Shown here: one piece after another, positions 22,770 to 35,100 of the stretch
How the letters are laid out: the number at the start of each line of letters is the position of its first letter
How positions within the stretch are numbered: position 1 is the stretch's first letter
Assembly (NCBI GenBank): GCA_958510825.1
Contig: OY294044.1
Coordinates: 71,064,095-71,128,094 of the forward strand
Length of the DNA stretch: 64,000 nt
Reading direction: 5' to 3'
Source: Brachypterus glaber
Lineage: Eukaryota > Arthropoda > Insecta > Coleoptera > Kateretidae
Position numbers and translations under genes: made by a program
Notes under the pieces: generated by a model
Told to the model about the DNA's origin: nothing
Databases searched by the model: none
What the model saw: the letters and a program-made list of their open reading frames with translations, nothing else

Positions 22770-23268
22770 CTTTGATTAAATAAGAATATATTCTTAGTAT
22801 CATTCGGAATGATATTTAAAAAATATCAATGTATTGAAAATATTTAAAGGGTACCCAAAACTTTTGTATATAGTAGAAAAAAAAATATAAATATATTTTT
22901 TGTAGAAGAGAATTCTGGTGCACACAGTCAAGTCTTATTTCTATTTTTTTATCTTGATAAAACTTAGCTAAAAAGAAAAACAAAATTAATTATGACAATT
23001 ACCTGATTATGACAATTACCTGTTTATGACACTCACCGATAAAGTCCCAAAATTATGTTCTACATAAGAGTAGGCGAATGATACACGTAGTTATCAAGCT
23101 TAGCTATTGTTAATTATCAAGTAGTATTTCAAATGATTTACATAAAGTATTGTATTTTTTGTTGATTTATTAAATAAAATATAGTATATATTTTAGCTAT
23201 TTAAGTTAAATAGTTATAGAGTTTGGTATAAAAATATTTTTTGTATATTAAATATTTTTATTATTTTT

Positions 23269-23276
23269 GGAGGGGG
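23269..23276 (+). promoter_or_regulatory. Polypurine tract
   Basis: GGAGGGGG lies four bases before the 3' LTR and is the expected primer for plus-strand DNA synthesis. Confidence 0.75.
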
Positions 23277-23280
23277 CATG

Positions 23281-25362
23281 TGTAACGATATAAATCGTCA
23301 CTTTGTAATATAGCAAGGGTTAATTAAACTATTCGTTTACTTACGTTATAATTTATGTTTATTTTGTATATAAATAGTTACGTACGTACAGAACTATTTT
23401 GTATCTGGGACTATTTTGTAGCAGGAACTGAATTCTAACCATATAAGTCTCTATTCCATAGTTCTACCTGAAAATAACATAAAGAAAACATAATTAGAAT
23501 ATGATTTTTAATAATAAAGAATCATATGACTTATTTCTCTATAGTGCATTTGTCTATGGACTTACCTGGTTTTTATATGTTTCAGAGTCTATTGAGGGTT
23601 GGATTTCACTGGCTTTCATCTGTAGCTTGTTTCTCCTGGAAAGTTTCGTATGCTTATTCCTTCGGGATAATCTAGAATTTGTTGAAAATAGTTTGCTGGA
23701 ACTGCTCACTTAGATTCAGTATTTTGTTTATACTTAGTTCACAGGACACTTAGTATTCTGTTCGTATTTTTATTAGTTTTGCTGATAAACAATAAGTATT
23801 GTTTATATTTGTTTCTTAGAGTAATATTTTGAGGTTAGATATCACTAATACGGATTTATTAGGAAATATTCTTTTAATTAGTTATTATTTTTGGTGTAGT
23901 TTCCGTTACCTTTATTAGGAATCCTATACGGTAAAACTGTAGTTGATAATGACTTGCATAGATGTCGCTAATAGTTCAGAAATAGGATTTTATTTACCTG
24001 AAGGGTTCATACCGGTCAAGAAGGTCGATTTTCGTTCTTCTTGAAGCAACTTTGATACAAAATGGTGGTGTCATACTGACGAGTGTTTATTTTCTGTAAT
24101 CATCGAAGTAATCCTTCATGTATTTTTATTTAAAGTTAGTGAAAATGAATATTTAAACAATGCGGAAGATATTGTAACTGTTATTTTCTACAATTACGCA
24201 TTTATAACGTTTCGATGGACATCAAAGACTTAGTATGACATGTAAGTTAAGTTTTTCTGTTTCTTAGAATATTTCTAAGATATAATTATTGTTTTAGCAC
24301 CATTAGGCACCATTAACCACCATCACTAGACCATTAATTAATTACTATTTCTATACCATTAATATGGAATTACATTAATTTAAGTTTAAGTTTATTTTGG
24401 TATATTTGATATAGAAGTTCTCCGCATGGAGTGATGTTCTGTTGGAACATGGTTCTGTAATTTTCGGCATAGATAAATTCTATGTAACCGTCTAGCAGAC
24501 AATTTTACATTGGACATAATTTTCAAAAGCATATTTTATCCCGGACAACATTTTCAATCGTACATTTTATCCTGGAAGATGATTTTTCCAAAGTAGATGG
24601 GACAGCCTATTTTTTTTCTTTCATTTGAGAAATGAATACATCAGCATAGGGGAGACTTGTACAGATGGAGACGATGGAATTCATACCTCATGGATTTTGT
24701 AGAAACCAGCTAAGTACTCATTCTGAAAACTTTTGAAAGCAATATTTCATATTTTTAAATTCTTTTATTTCAATATTCTTATAACTGTAAACTTTATCAG
24801 ATCTGATATAGTATTGTTTAATACTATATGCCCTTCTGGCTTTTGTTTATTTTTTTAAAAACATTTAATCTCATTTATTAATTATTAAATATCATACTTT
24901 TGATTAAATGATTTCTAATTTAAGCATGACTTTTATACACTGCAAGAAATGATTGCTGTTTACATACATTTCTTGGTGCTTGCTGAACTTCATGTTTTCT
25001 TTATACATTTAAGTCGAATGATTTCTGAATTTAGTAATTTTTATTAAGATTTCTTTAATTATATCTTAATATAATTACACATATTTTTTATATATATTAA
25101 TACATTACTTGATGTGCTTTCATTAAGTTTATTTATAATAAATTTCTCAAATGAATTATCTTATTTTATTTAAGAGTTATATTTTCTCAAACTGAAAAGC
25201 TTAAGTATTTACACTAGGTTGTTACTTACCTAAAGGAGTAAAAGCTAAAGTAACTGGCGCCCCTAACAACATTAATCAATTCTTTCTATTTTTCCCTTGC
25301 CCATACCCATTGCTCCGCTGTCAAAACTAGCCGTTGGCAGTGAACGTATTAATTACGGTACA
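23281..25362 (+). repeat. 3' LTR (2082 bp)
   Basis: Same ends as the 5' LTR, TGTAACG to GGTACA. A 70-codon ATG-initiated frame (23501-23713) encodes a hydrophobic product (for example YGLTWFLYVSES and FICSLFLLESFVCLF) and is open only in this LTR. I do not treat it as a gene. Confidence 0.95.
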
Positions 25363-25366
25363 AATC
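25363..25366. other. Target-site duplication AATC (right)
   Basis: Right copy of the 4-bp duplication flanking the LTR retrotransposon. The downstream sequence resumes CATAACAATATTTTC. Confidence 0.85.
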
Positions 25367-26090
25367 CATAACAATATTTTCAAAAGCCAAAATAAAAAAA
25401 TATATAAATATAATAAAAGTGTTTTTATCACAAAAACGCTTTTCTGGACGAAAATCTTTTTTCTACGCCAATTTTTTAATTTTTTAATTTTACATATTTA
25501 TCATATATTTTTTTAAAAGCAGTCTATTATTATTATTTTCTTGAAATAGTTAATTATAAAAATAAAAATGTATTTAAAAAAATACATATTTTCTAAATTT
25601 AACTGGGATGTCAAAACTAATTTGGTTAATGGTTTTCTTAAGATTAGATTATAAACTAGAAACAAACTGGTCTTAGATAAATAACATAAACCTTAACTAC
25701 AATCTCATAAAATGGAGTATAACACCCATTTATCCTTAAGTATTTTAATAAAGTAACTTAGCCATTATATATTTTAGTCCAAACTTAATAATCTCTACTA
25801 ACTTAATTTCTAGTATAATTTACACACCCTCGAGTACGATTAAAAACAAAAGTTGCCGATGTCTATAACGTAACTATGATTTCAAACTTTAGCGTAACTC
25901 TATATGAGTTGTGTTACATCAAACATCAATAACTACATCGAAACAATGTCTAGTACGAGATTACATTGAAAAGTTAACAGTGGAAAACAGAAAAACTGTC
26001 GAGTCCTACCTAAGTAACTGGGGCTCAGTTCTAAACTATATTAATTCATAAATGCGCTAATTTTTATGAGCGCTTAGATCATTTAGAGTA
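25367..26090. other. AT-rich stretch, nothing recognised
   Basis: A short open frame (25334-25516) straddles the LTR end and is incidental. Confidence 0.4.
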
Positions 26091-26091
26091 C

Positions 26092-26700
26092 ATGTACATG
26101 TATATATGGCCAAATGTTATATTGACCTATGTAGTTTTAAGATACAGCAGTTAGAAAAAAAAGTTTAAATAATGAATAAACTAAATTCACATTTGACAGT
26201 GACATAACAAATATTTTTTTTGAGTTAAGACAAGTGGCTAATTAAGTGCATATAGTGCGGAGTAGAGTTGTTACGGAGTAGAGATGTTATGGAGTAGAGA
26301 TGTTACGGAGTATAGTTGTTGTGGAGTAAGGATGTTATGGAGTAGGAATTTTTGGGAGTAGAGAAATTTTGAGTACAGATGTTAGTCTGCCTCATTTAGG
26401 GCTGAACTAACCACATCTCATTATGAATTTATGCTTAACTGCTTCATGGGCTAAAAGAAGGCTAAAAAATTGCAAAGCTATTATCCATAATCTGGGAATT
26501 TCATCGCTGTAATCTATAATATCTTTATAAATTGATTCCGTATCCGCATAACTGTTGTGGAGTAGAGATGTTATGGAGCACAGAATGTACTTAATCGAGT
26601 ACGCATGTTATGGAGGATACCACAGTTCTAAACTTTTTTTTTCTAACTGCTGTATCTTAAAACTACATAGGTCAATATAATAATTGGCCATATATACATG
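26092..26700. mobile_element. Fold-back structure with a minisatellite-bearing insert
   Basis: The left arm 26092-26166 (TACATGTATATATGGCCAAA, then GACCTATGTAGTTTTAAG and TACAGCAGTTAGAAAAAA) is inverted at 26632-26700. The loop (about 26170-26627) contains GTGCATATAGTGCGGAG and then a run of 16-bp repeats ending GATGTTAGTCTGCC, which is one arm of the fold-back family intact at 51154-52140. This looks like a truncated copy of that family sitting inside another palindrome. Confidence 0.6.
26249..26391 (+). repeat. 16-bp minisatellite arm, truncated fold-back copy
   Basis: About eight imperfect copies of a unit like GGAGTAGAGATGTTAT, bounded by GTGCATATAGTGC on the left and by the family end GTTAGTCTGCC on the right (26381-26391). 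It matches the right arm of 51154-52140. The opposite terminus is missing. A further stray unit lies near 26563-26580. Confidence 0.75.
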
Positions 26701-26704
26701 TATT

Positions 26705-26830
26705 TTAATTATAATTATAATTATAGCGTTTAGAGCATTTAGAGTACATGTACATGTATAATATAATTATAATTATAATTATAGCGTTTAGAGCATTTAG
26801 AGTACATGTACATGTATATATGGCCAATTG
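26705..26830 (+). repeat. Tandem duplication, about 56-bp unit, two copies
   Basis: Two adjacent copies of an AATTATAATTATAATTATAG block followed by CGTTTAGAGCATTTAGAG and TACATGTACATGTATA. A related single unit lies in inverted relation at 26060-26105, so this is an expansion within one arm of the surrounding palindrome. Confidence 0.8.
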
Positions 26831-29270
26831 TTATTATAATTATAATTATTATTTATGACAAGAGATGTAACTTTAAAAATGTGCATTAATCGACAATGTA
26901 ACATAATAAGGTTTCTGATTCTCAAATACCTTGTGTTATTGTAATGCATATTTTAATTTACAATAATAAATAAAAGAATCATTTGTAAAAAAACCCGTCA
27001 AGTATTAATAAAACTTTTAAAGTTAATCTCTTTCCCAAACATAAATCGAATGTTTAAATATATTTCTGGAAAGTTTTGGTGGATCTGAGATCGAGCTAGT
27101 GTAGTAGATAAAAGCGGGTGTTAAACCATCTAAAAACTTTTTAAACTTAACGATATCTTGACGAAAAAACTTTTTTTCGGCTCTTCAAATACCCGTCCGG
27201 TCTTCTTTTTGTCGAAAGTTTGCTGCTTAACACTGATTTAATTATAATTCAATTTAAATCTAGAAAATTCAGCATCATTAGAGATATATACATACAGAAA
27301 AAAAATGATTGAATCAAGTAAATATTGCTTTTTCCAGCTAAAAGTTTAAAATATAATGAAATATTTTCTTAATGCAAAAATTAAAAAAGTTATTGTAAAT
27401 AAATAACTATTTAATTTAAGAAGCAATCTGATTGTGTAAAGTAATATGTACTTGTTCAATTTAGGCGGCAATCGGCAGATTATATTTTAATTTACTGGAC
27501 TTAATATTAAAAATTAAAAAGTCTTGAGAAAATGAGAAAAACCATCTAGTGTTTTATAGTGGGAAAAATGTATGCGATATCTCTTGAAAAAGTTTGCAGA
27601 GGCTTTTGACTTAAAATGTTTTTAATTGTATTTATTATAAAATAATGGTCTTAAACATAGGTTAAAAAAAATGGTGACCTAGAATGTTTAAGTATTCCTC
27701 GATTTAAATGTAGTTTCGGTTTTGATGTATTTATGTAAGACTATTTTAAACAACCTATTTACTACTCTATATTATGGAATAAGTATATTCTATTTAATAT
27801 TATTATAGGTGAGAAGATCGCTTTATTCTTATCATTGCACATGCTGTAAAAGAGAATAAAACTACTTACTCTTTATATAAAATTTCTAAGCTGTGCACAG
27901 TATTCCCCAGCTAAGTTAAGATGAACTAAATTATCAAATGAAACGGACTTTTTGTTGTACCCTTGTAAAGGAATTTAAACTTTTAATCTTATTGTTAAAA
28001 CGTTTATTTAGTAAAAATAATTACTCGTTTTACTGCATACTAAAAGTGAAGTAAAAATGTTGATTAAAGAATTTTTTTTCTTTGTGTAGATGCCTCTTAT
28101 CTTTTCTTTTATTATTGGAAATATGTCGCTTGTTAATTGGAGATGCTTAAGTTAAACATTTAGTTAATTTCTTTTCAACATTAAGCCCATTTGACTTACT
28201 AATTAAAAAGTGCCAATCCAATTCTAAAGTAGTCTAATTAAAAGAATTCTTGGAATTGGGTGTTATATCGGTAAAAAACTTTTTAAATCGTCGCGACTCC
28301 TACACTGCGAGGCGTAGAATATATTCTATAGTTTTTTTAATTTTGGGTTTGACCCCTTGTGAGACCTTGTGCCAAGGGGAAGGAAGGGGGTAAAAAAGGG
28401 CCAAAATTTTGGGACATCCTTTATGAACAAGTCCTTTACAATTACAAGGTAACTTTAAAGTTTTATCCTAAAATCAGGTTTTAAAGTTACAATATTATTT
28501 TAAAATTACGGTATGAAACTGGGCAAAATTTGCAATTTTAAGATACAAAGTTGAAGAAGACATATAATTTTCTTGTAAAATTTTAATTCTACTACCGATA
28601 GTCTGTAAATAAATTGCGGGTTATTCGTACCGAAAACATTTTTTACAGTATGCATACCTACTGTTCCAATAAATGTGTTGTTAGGGACAAGCAATATGTA
28701 AATAAATTTCGGGAATTTACAGTTACAGTTTAATTTGGTTTAAATGAGAGCATAGATGTGTCTCCTGAAAGGAAAATGGATAAATCCCTTCTCTACAATA
28801 CAATAACATACGAATTAATTGTTTTGACAAACCTCAAATAATTATCATTATCATTAAAGTCAGGATTACTGTACCTCTATTAGCGTAACTTCCCATTTGA
28901 AACGGTCCTTCTGAGAGTCTATAATCATAAAGGGATAATAATGTTCCATTTTCTACAAAGAGATTTTCTATTTTTATGGCACAAAGACGTCTTAACGAAC
29001 GTGATTACAAGCTAGTACAAAACTTATTATATCGATATTAGAAATTATTATATTCTTAGAACAAGGCACGTGGAATTAAAAGGTAATAAGTCGAACTTGG
29101 CAAACTTTTGAAAAAACGCAAGACTTGTGGCATTTTATTCAGCTTATTGGGTGTAATAATTGCTACAAAAATTGCCAGAAAGTATTAAATATTTTGCGAA
29201 AAATTAAAGAAATCCTAACCTTTGGACTTACAAAAGAAACCTGTAAGCTGATTTTTTGAATTTTTTCAGT
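26831..29270. other. AT-rich stretch, nothing recognised
   Basis: No supported coding, RNA or repeat feature. Minor local features include a purine-rich stretch near 28376-28400 (AAGGGGAAGGAAGGGGG). The 62-codon minus-strand frame at 28506-28694 is incidental. Confidence 0.4.
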
Positions 29271-29271
29271 G

Positions 29272-29352
29272 GTGTAAATTAAGTATTCTTCTATTTTGCG
29301 ACTCTTATAAGCTCATAATCACACGCATTTTGCATGTTCTTATAGGCCCATA
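29272..29352 (-). repeat. Terminal hairpin of the 42676/58021/61693 repeat family
   Basis: On the minus strand this reads GACCTCTTATGGGCCTATAA, then GAACATGCAAAATGCGTGTG and ATTATGAGCTTATAAGAGTC. It is the same self-complementary block that closes the family copies at 58021-58463 and 61693-62172. Only this terminal part is present. Confidence 0.75.
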
Positions 29353-29360
29353 AGAGGTCT

Positions 29361-29605
29361 GTACTTTTTGTTTACCCCCTAAGGGGTGGTGGGTAGTTTT
29401 TCTGAAAATTGGTGTATTGGAGTTTTTAGGGTTGCTGAAAGAGAATCTGATAATAAAAAAGTTCTAACTGCACCCCCTAAGAGGCGAGGGGGTTTTCGTG
29501 AAAATAGTTATATTTTTAAGGTTGCTAAAAGTGAATATAATAATACATCCATTTTATGCGCGGATGTGTAAAATGGAAAAGCTCTTTTACTGGGCAGTGT
29601 ATTTT
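29361..29605 (-). repeat. Two units of the 115-bp-class minisatellite with its end
   Basis: On the minus strand it starts TACACTGCCCAGTAAAAGAG and contains two units with AACCTTAAAAATATAAC- and CCCCCTNAG-type blocks, like those at 40209-41050. Orientation is opposite to the larger copy. The 61-codon frame at 29386-29571 is a by-product. Confidence 0.7.
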
Positions 29606-30014
29606 TTTAATGTTTTTATTTTTTTATAAAAAAATATCTATAAATTTTAAAATAGAAAAAATAATGTAAAACAAAAAAAAATATCGATAAGTAAAAAATC
29701 ACAATCCCGCATGCAGGATCCCGCGGGATTGAAGTCAATTCCGCAAAAATCCCGCGGGATTCGTTCGAGATTCCAATCCCTAATTATACCATTTGCTGTG
29801 CAAACCACAATAGCAATAAATTTAAATAAATACGATATACTTATTAATAAGCTATTATTAATAAATAGAATACCAAAGTAATGTAAATATAATTATTCAT
29901 TTTAATTCATGCCACTTTTCGTATATTCCAATTAATTTAATATTACAAAGTTCTGTGAAGTATAAAAATAAATGAGTCTTAAATGTAAATTTTGCTAATA
30001 TTCATTAAATTGTT
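29606..30014. other. AT-rich stretch with two CCCGCGGG palindromes
   Basis: Within an otherwise AT-rich stretch, ATCCCGCGGGAT occurs at about 29719 and again near 29750, with ATCCCGCATGCAGGAT just before. Nothing else is recognised. Confidence 0.5.
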
Positions 30015-30594
30015 GGTCGGTAAATAGAATGGATAAAAAATAAGAAAAATTTTATATACACAAGAGGCTGAGAATTATGCGGGAAATTTTCGCTGTTTTC
30101 ATGAAAATTTGCAGTCTGGAAATAATTACGACCGGGGCGTCGCCCCTGGAGTAATTATTCCCTTTGACAACAAATTTAAATGAAAACTGAATTTTTCCCG
30201 ATAATTCAAAGAATTATTTGTTAACGATTTTAACGATTTAAAAATTCTATGATCATAGAGTGGGAGATAGCTCACGTTAGTAACGTAACTAGCTTGGTTG
30301 CTTGTAAATGGAATGGATAAAAAATAAGAAAATTTTCATATATAATCACACAAGAGGCTGAGAATTATGCGGGAAAAAAATCGCTGTTTTCATGAAAATT
30401 TTCTGTCTGGAAATAATTACGACCGGGGCGTCGCCCCGTAATTATTCCCTTAGACAGCAAATTTGAATGAAAACTGTGAATTTTTCCCGATAATTCGAAG
30501 AATTATTTGTTAACGATTTTAACGATTTAAAGTCTATGATCATAGAGTGGGAAATAGCTCACGTTAGTAAGGTTACTAGCTTGGTTGCTTGAAA
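30015..30594 (+). repeat. Tandem duplication, about 285-bp unit, two copies, each a palindrome
   Basis: Unit 1 (about 30015-30304) and unit 2 (about 30305-30594) share GAGGCTGAGAATTATGCGGG, the hairpin TAATTACGACCGGGGCGTCG/CCCC and its TAATTATTCCC partner, GTTAACGATTTTAACGATTT, ATGATCATAGAGTGGGA and CTAGCTTGGTTGCTTG. Each unit folds into a hairpin centred on CGGGGCGTCGCCCC, the most GC-rich spot for kilobases around. The units differ by point changes and short indels. Confidence 0.85.
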
Positions 30595-31180
30595 AAGATT
30601 TAGCAGTACTTTTTAGCCCAATCTAGTAATTATGCTACTAAAAATTATTTAAATTGCGTCGATTCGCATTAGGTTGAAACCACAATACGAATTATTTGAT
30701 GAACAGGATGGCGTTTGTTAAATTTTCATAAATTAATATTCATACAGACATTCTGCAGTCATCTTAATTTTAAATGTGCTCTTGAAGAGATGAATAAATT
30801 TCGTGAAAGGTACTGCCAAATTAACAAGGCTTTAAAAATATCATTTTTGTTTTAATCATAAAAATTGCATTTGCAGTATTTTATAAAATACCTTTTTAGA
30901 CGGCCATACTTAAAAGTAAATTTTTAGGCTTACAAGCAAAAGGCACTAAGTCAATTTAGATGAATCAAACTACTTATTTTTTTTAATTAACAAATGAGAC
31001 ATAATTATGTCCAAACATGTAACTACGATTTGTAGCAGTTTTTATTTAATAAATAATTAATAAATATTACAAAAATTAAAAAATTAAACTGGGAGTTAAA
31101 TTTGTCAATATCTCAAAACAATGTTTTGCTCTTCGCTTTTAATCCCACGGTGTTTTCCATTTAAATATCGTAGTATGGCG
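30595..31180. other. Stretch upstream of the LINE, nothing recognised
   Basis: AT-rich, without an identifiable repeat or gene. The exact 5' end of the downstream LINE lies near or just after this stretch. Confidence 0.4.
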
Positions 31181-31319
31181 CACATTCTATAAAACGTACC
31201 TTAAATTGCTCCGTTAAAATCGTGAAATTAGTTAGTGTTTTCATACTTTATAAACAAGAAACTTATTAAAATCCGATATATTGGTTGTTGTGATCATTTT
31301 GGCAAAAAAAAAAAACCAA

Positions 31320-31909
31320 AATGACTTTCAAAGAGGCGCAAATAGTGGAAATTAAGGAATTAATCAAGGCTACAATTAGTGAATTATTTACAAATGATAT
31401 GTTTATTTCGGAGCTGGCAAACAAGGTCGCAGAAAAAATGGGCACAAAAAAACAATTCAGAGCTGCGTGTTGAAAACGAAGCACTAAAAATGAGAATTCA
31501 AAAAATGGAACAATACCAGCGAAGGAAAAATATAAGAGTTTATGGGGTTAAAGAAGAAAATGATGAAAATATAATTACGTCCCTGAATAAAGTAACTAAA
31601 CTAGACTTTAAAGAAGACCAAATTGAAACCTGCTATAGAATAGGAAGAAAATCACCGGGTATTGTTAGAGATATTTTTATTAAATTTAGATACTTACAAG
31701 AAAAAGACAGAATTATCAAAATGAGAAAAATCTTGAAAGGTAAAAAAATTGTAATAAGCGAAGATCTAACAATAGAAAATTATCAAATCCTAAAGGAAGC
31801 AGCTAGAAAGTTTGGAAAGAAAAATGCCTGGAGTTATAATGGGAAAATTAAAGCAAATATAGATGGGTCAATACATATAATAAACTGTTTGGAAGACATT
31901 GCTGATTAA
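31320..31909 (+). pseudogene. LINE ORF1 (nucleic-acid-binding protein), one-base frameshift
   Basis: The likely start is ATG 31320 (context CCAAAATGA), reading MTFKEAQIVEIKELIK. That frame runs into a stop near 31476. The downstream coding sequence is in another frame (from about 31450 to 31909), so a one-base indel lies in or near the A7 run at 31446-31452. The downstream part has a coiled coil (VENEALKMRIQKMEQYQ), then RRKNIRVYGVKEE and an RRM-like body with DIFIKFRYLQEKDRIIKM, as in ORF1p-type proteins of L1/CR1 elements. These bind element RNA in the cytoplasm. With the break taken into account the original product was about 196 residues. Confidence 0.75.
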
Positions 31910-32100
31910 AAAAGACAATAATTAAATGTGTAGATGAAAAGGTACTATTTATTTTTTTATATATATAAATATTTTTTGCATAGTTTCAGTATGTAATAAT
32001 TAAATTAAAATATAAAATACGGGGTAAACATAAGTGTACTGTAATATAATTGTGCTTTTGAGGGAAAAGGGGATTTGTGCGAGTTTTTTTTTGGGTTTAA

Positions 32101-35100
32101 ATGTTAGCTGATTTCTCACAGAGCTTGGATGAGGATGAAATAGATTCAGATGTGTATGAGGATATCTCAAAATGTGTAAAAGATAAGGTAGGAAATTTAA
32201 ATTTAATTCATGTTAACATAAGGAGCTTAAATAAAAATTTTAATGAGCTTACAGTTTACTTAAGTCCTGTAATAGACGATATAGATATTATAATTTTATC
32301 TGAAACTTGGAATGCCGATGCTGAGAGCAATTTTCATATAAAAGGTTTCGAAATCTACTCTAACGAATCAAAATTCAACCAAAACGATGGGTTAGTTATA
32401 TATATCAGAAATAACATATCTGCAAAAATTGATATTCTACCAATAACTAACTCGAAGCTTTTAAGAGCAACTTTAAATGTAAATGACTCTAGCATCGGTA
32501 TTTTGGCTTCATATAGACCGCCTTCTATAGACACAAATATATACATTGAGGAACTACAAGTCACGCTAGAAAACATAGTTAACCAAAACCTAGAAATATT
32601 TGTAGGAGACATCAATATCGACTTACTTGACACGAAAAAAAATGAAGTTAATACTTATATAGACCTATTAAGTGGAAATGGTTACGAATCGTTCATAAAT
32701 AAACCTACTAGAGTAACCCCTGCTAGCAAAACTCTCATAGATCATTTTTTTGTGAGAAACTTTTCAAATATAGAAAAAAGGTCAGGGGTTATTGAGTCCG
32801 ATTTAACAGATCACTATCCTATATTTTTATCAATAAAAATAGGACATAAAGTAAACAATACAAATTCTAACTTAAATTTAAATATCATTGATTACAAAAA
32901 ATTAAATAAATACTTAAAACAAGAAAAATGGTCCGATATTTTAGATAATAATAATAGTCAAAATGCATACACTATATTTATAGAAAAAATTAAAATATAT
33001 ATAAACGATTCTACTAAATGTAAAAACGTTAAAAAGGTTCATAAAAAAATAAAGCCCTGGATTACAGACGACCAAATTGACGCAATACGGTATAGAGATA
33101 AACTTAAAAAAAGATTATTAAAAAATAATACAATTGAACTAAATGAAGAATATAGAATACTAAGAAACTCGATAAATAATCAAATAAAAAATACGAAAAA
33201 TTTATATTATAAGAATAAATTATTTGAGGCAAAGGGAAACTGCAAAAAAGTGTGGGAAATTATAAACGAAAGTACAAATACTATAAAAACGAAAAAACAG
33301 CTGAGTAATATAAATATAACAAAAAATGGCGAGCGAATAACCGATAACAAAAACAAAGCAAATATTTTTAACAAACATTTCACAGAAATCGGAAATAGGA
33401 TGGCAAGAAAAATAAAAAATTGTAATTTAAGTGAACAAGAAGTTTGTAATAAAAAAATAATTCAACAATCTATGTATCTTAAACCGGTTACTGAAAATGA
33501 GTTAGTTTTAATAATAAATAAGCTAAAAAACAATGCTTCTCCTGGACCTGATAATATCACAAATAAAATGATAAAAAACATTCATCAAAATATAATTTGC
33601 CCTTTATCTCACATTATAAATTTAACTCTAAAATCGGGTAACATCCCATATCAATGGAAAGAGTCTATTGTTGTACCAGTTTATAAGTCAGGTGATCCTT
33701 CTGAACCCAACAATTATAGACCGATCTCATTAATAAACAACTTCTCAAAAATTTTCGAACATTGTATAAAAGACAGACTTTTAAACTTTTTTAATGCTTT
33801 TAATATTATCACAGAAAAACAATTTGGCTTCAAGAAAGGCACCAATACAGAGAACGCCATACTACATCTTTTCTCTAATATTTTAAAAAATATGAACGTA
33901 AATAAAAAATGTATTGCTGTTTTTCTTGATCTAGCTAAAGCGTTCGACACTGTTTTACACGAAAAATTATTGAGTAGGTTATATGATGTTGGGGTCAGAG
34001 GTCCTGCTCACAAATTACTAAAAAATTATCTAACAAGTAGACTACAGAGAGTAAAAATTGGGGATAAAACCAGTGAAACGTTGGAGATGGCGATGGGTGT
34101 GCCACAGGGAACGGTACTAGGTCCCATACTTTTTCTTATCTATATAAATAGTATTGCAAATATTATAAATTTTGATGGAGACTTAGTATCGTTTGCTGAT
34201 GATACTGCAGTGCTTTTTTCTGACGATTCCTGGGAAGGTGCTAAGCAGAAAGTGGAAAGGGGATTACTGTCTATTAACAATTGGCTAACTTGCAGTAAAT
34301 TATCCTTGAATACGGAAAAAAGTAAATTTGTTTCATTTTCTAGCACAAATGTTGGGCAACCAAATTTTAGTAACATAAAAATCCATGACAACGATTGTCT
34401 TGTTCAACCCTGCAATTGCCCACAAATATCAAAAACCTACAAAATTAAGTATTTAGGGATAGTGGTTGATCAACACCTTCGTTGGGATGAACACTCTTTA
34501 TATTTGAGCAAGAAAATGAGACAAATGATACCCAAGTTCTATATTTTACGTGACATTCTTAGCAAAGATGTGATTTTAACTGTGTATAAATCGTTAGTAG
34601 ATTCGATATTAAGTTATTGTATTACTGTATGGGGTGGTCTATATGATAACTCACTTTCTTCTGTTCAAACAACACAAAATACTATTCTAAAAATCATCCT
34701 TCATAAAAATAGACTTTATAGTACGCAACAATTATACAAAGAAACACAAGTATTTTCTGTCAAAAAAAGTTATATCTATCGTTGTCTATTATGGGCCTTC
34801 AAAAGTAAGAATAAAAATGAAACAAGTTTTATCTATACCACCAGATTTGCAAAAAATTCGTTAACTATTCCTTTATGCAGAAGCAATATTTCCCAAAGAT
34901 TTATTTTTTATTATGCTCCCACCCTATTTAATAAACTTCCTCCTAATATCAAACTATTAAATAAATTTTCCTCATTTAAAAGATATATAAACGATTCTAC
35001 TAAATGTAAAAACGTTAAAAAGGTTCATAAAAAAATAAAGCCCTGGATTACAGACGACCAAATTGACGCAATACGGTATAGAGATAAACTTAAAAAAAGA

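Larger units (their letters stand above)
15267..25362 (+). mobile_element. Complete Ty3/gypsy LTR retrotransposon (10.1 kb)
   Basis: Two LTRs (15267-17355 and 23281-25362) begin TGTAACG and end GGTACA and are flanked by AATC. Between them lie, in order, a primer-binding site, gag, protease-RT-RNase H, integrase and a polypurine tract. The domain order, with integrase after RNase H, is that of Metaviridae. No env-like ORF follows integrase: the 511 bp before the 3' LTR hold only a short repeat of TATGACAATTACCTG at about 22990-23020. By eye the LTRs differ by roughly ten to fifteen substitutions plus a few indels, so the insertion is fairly recent. The clade within Ty3/gypsy is not determined. 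Confidence 0.95.

Noticed and set aside
22770..23280. env-like gene after integrase
   Set aside because: No open frame of useful length exists between the integrase stop and the 3' LTR, so there is no retrovirus-like envelope.
33714..33950. Minus-strand ORFs within the LINE (also 34140-34391, 35693-35929, 36119-36370, 32355-32633)
   Set aside because: They are antisense shadows of ORF2, present twice because of the duplication.
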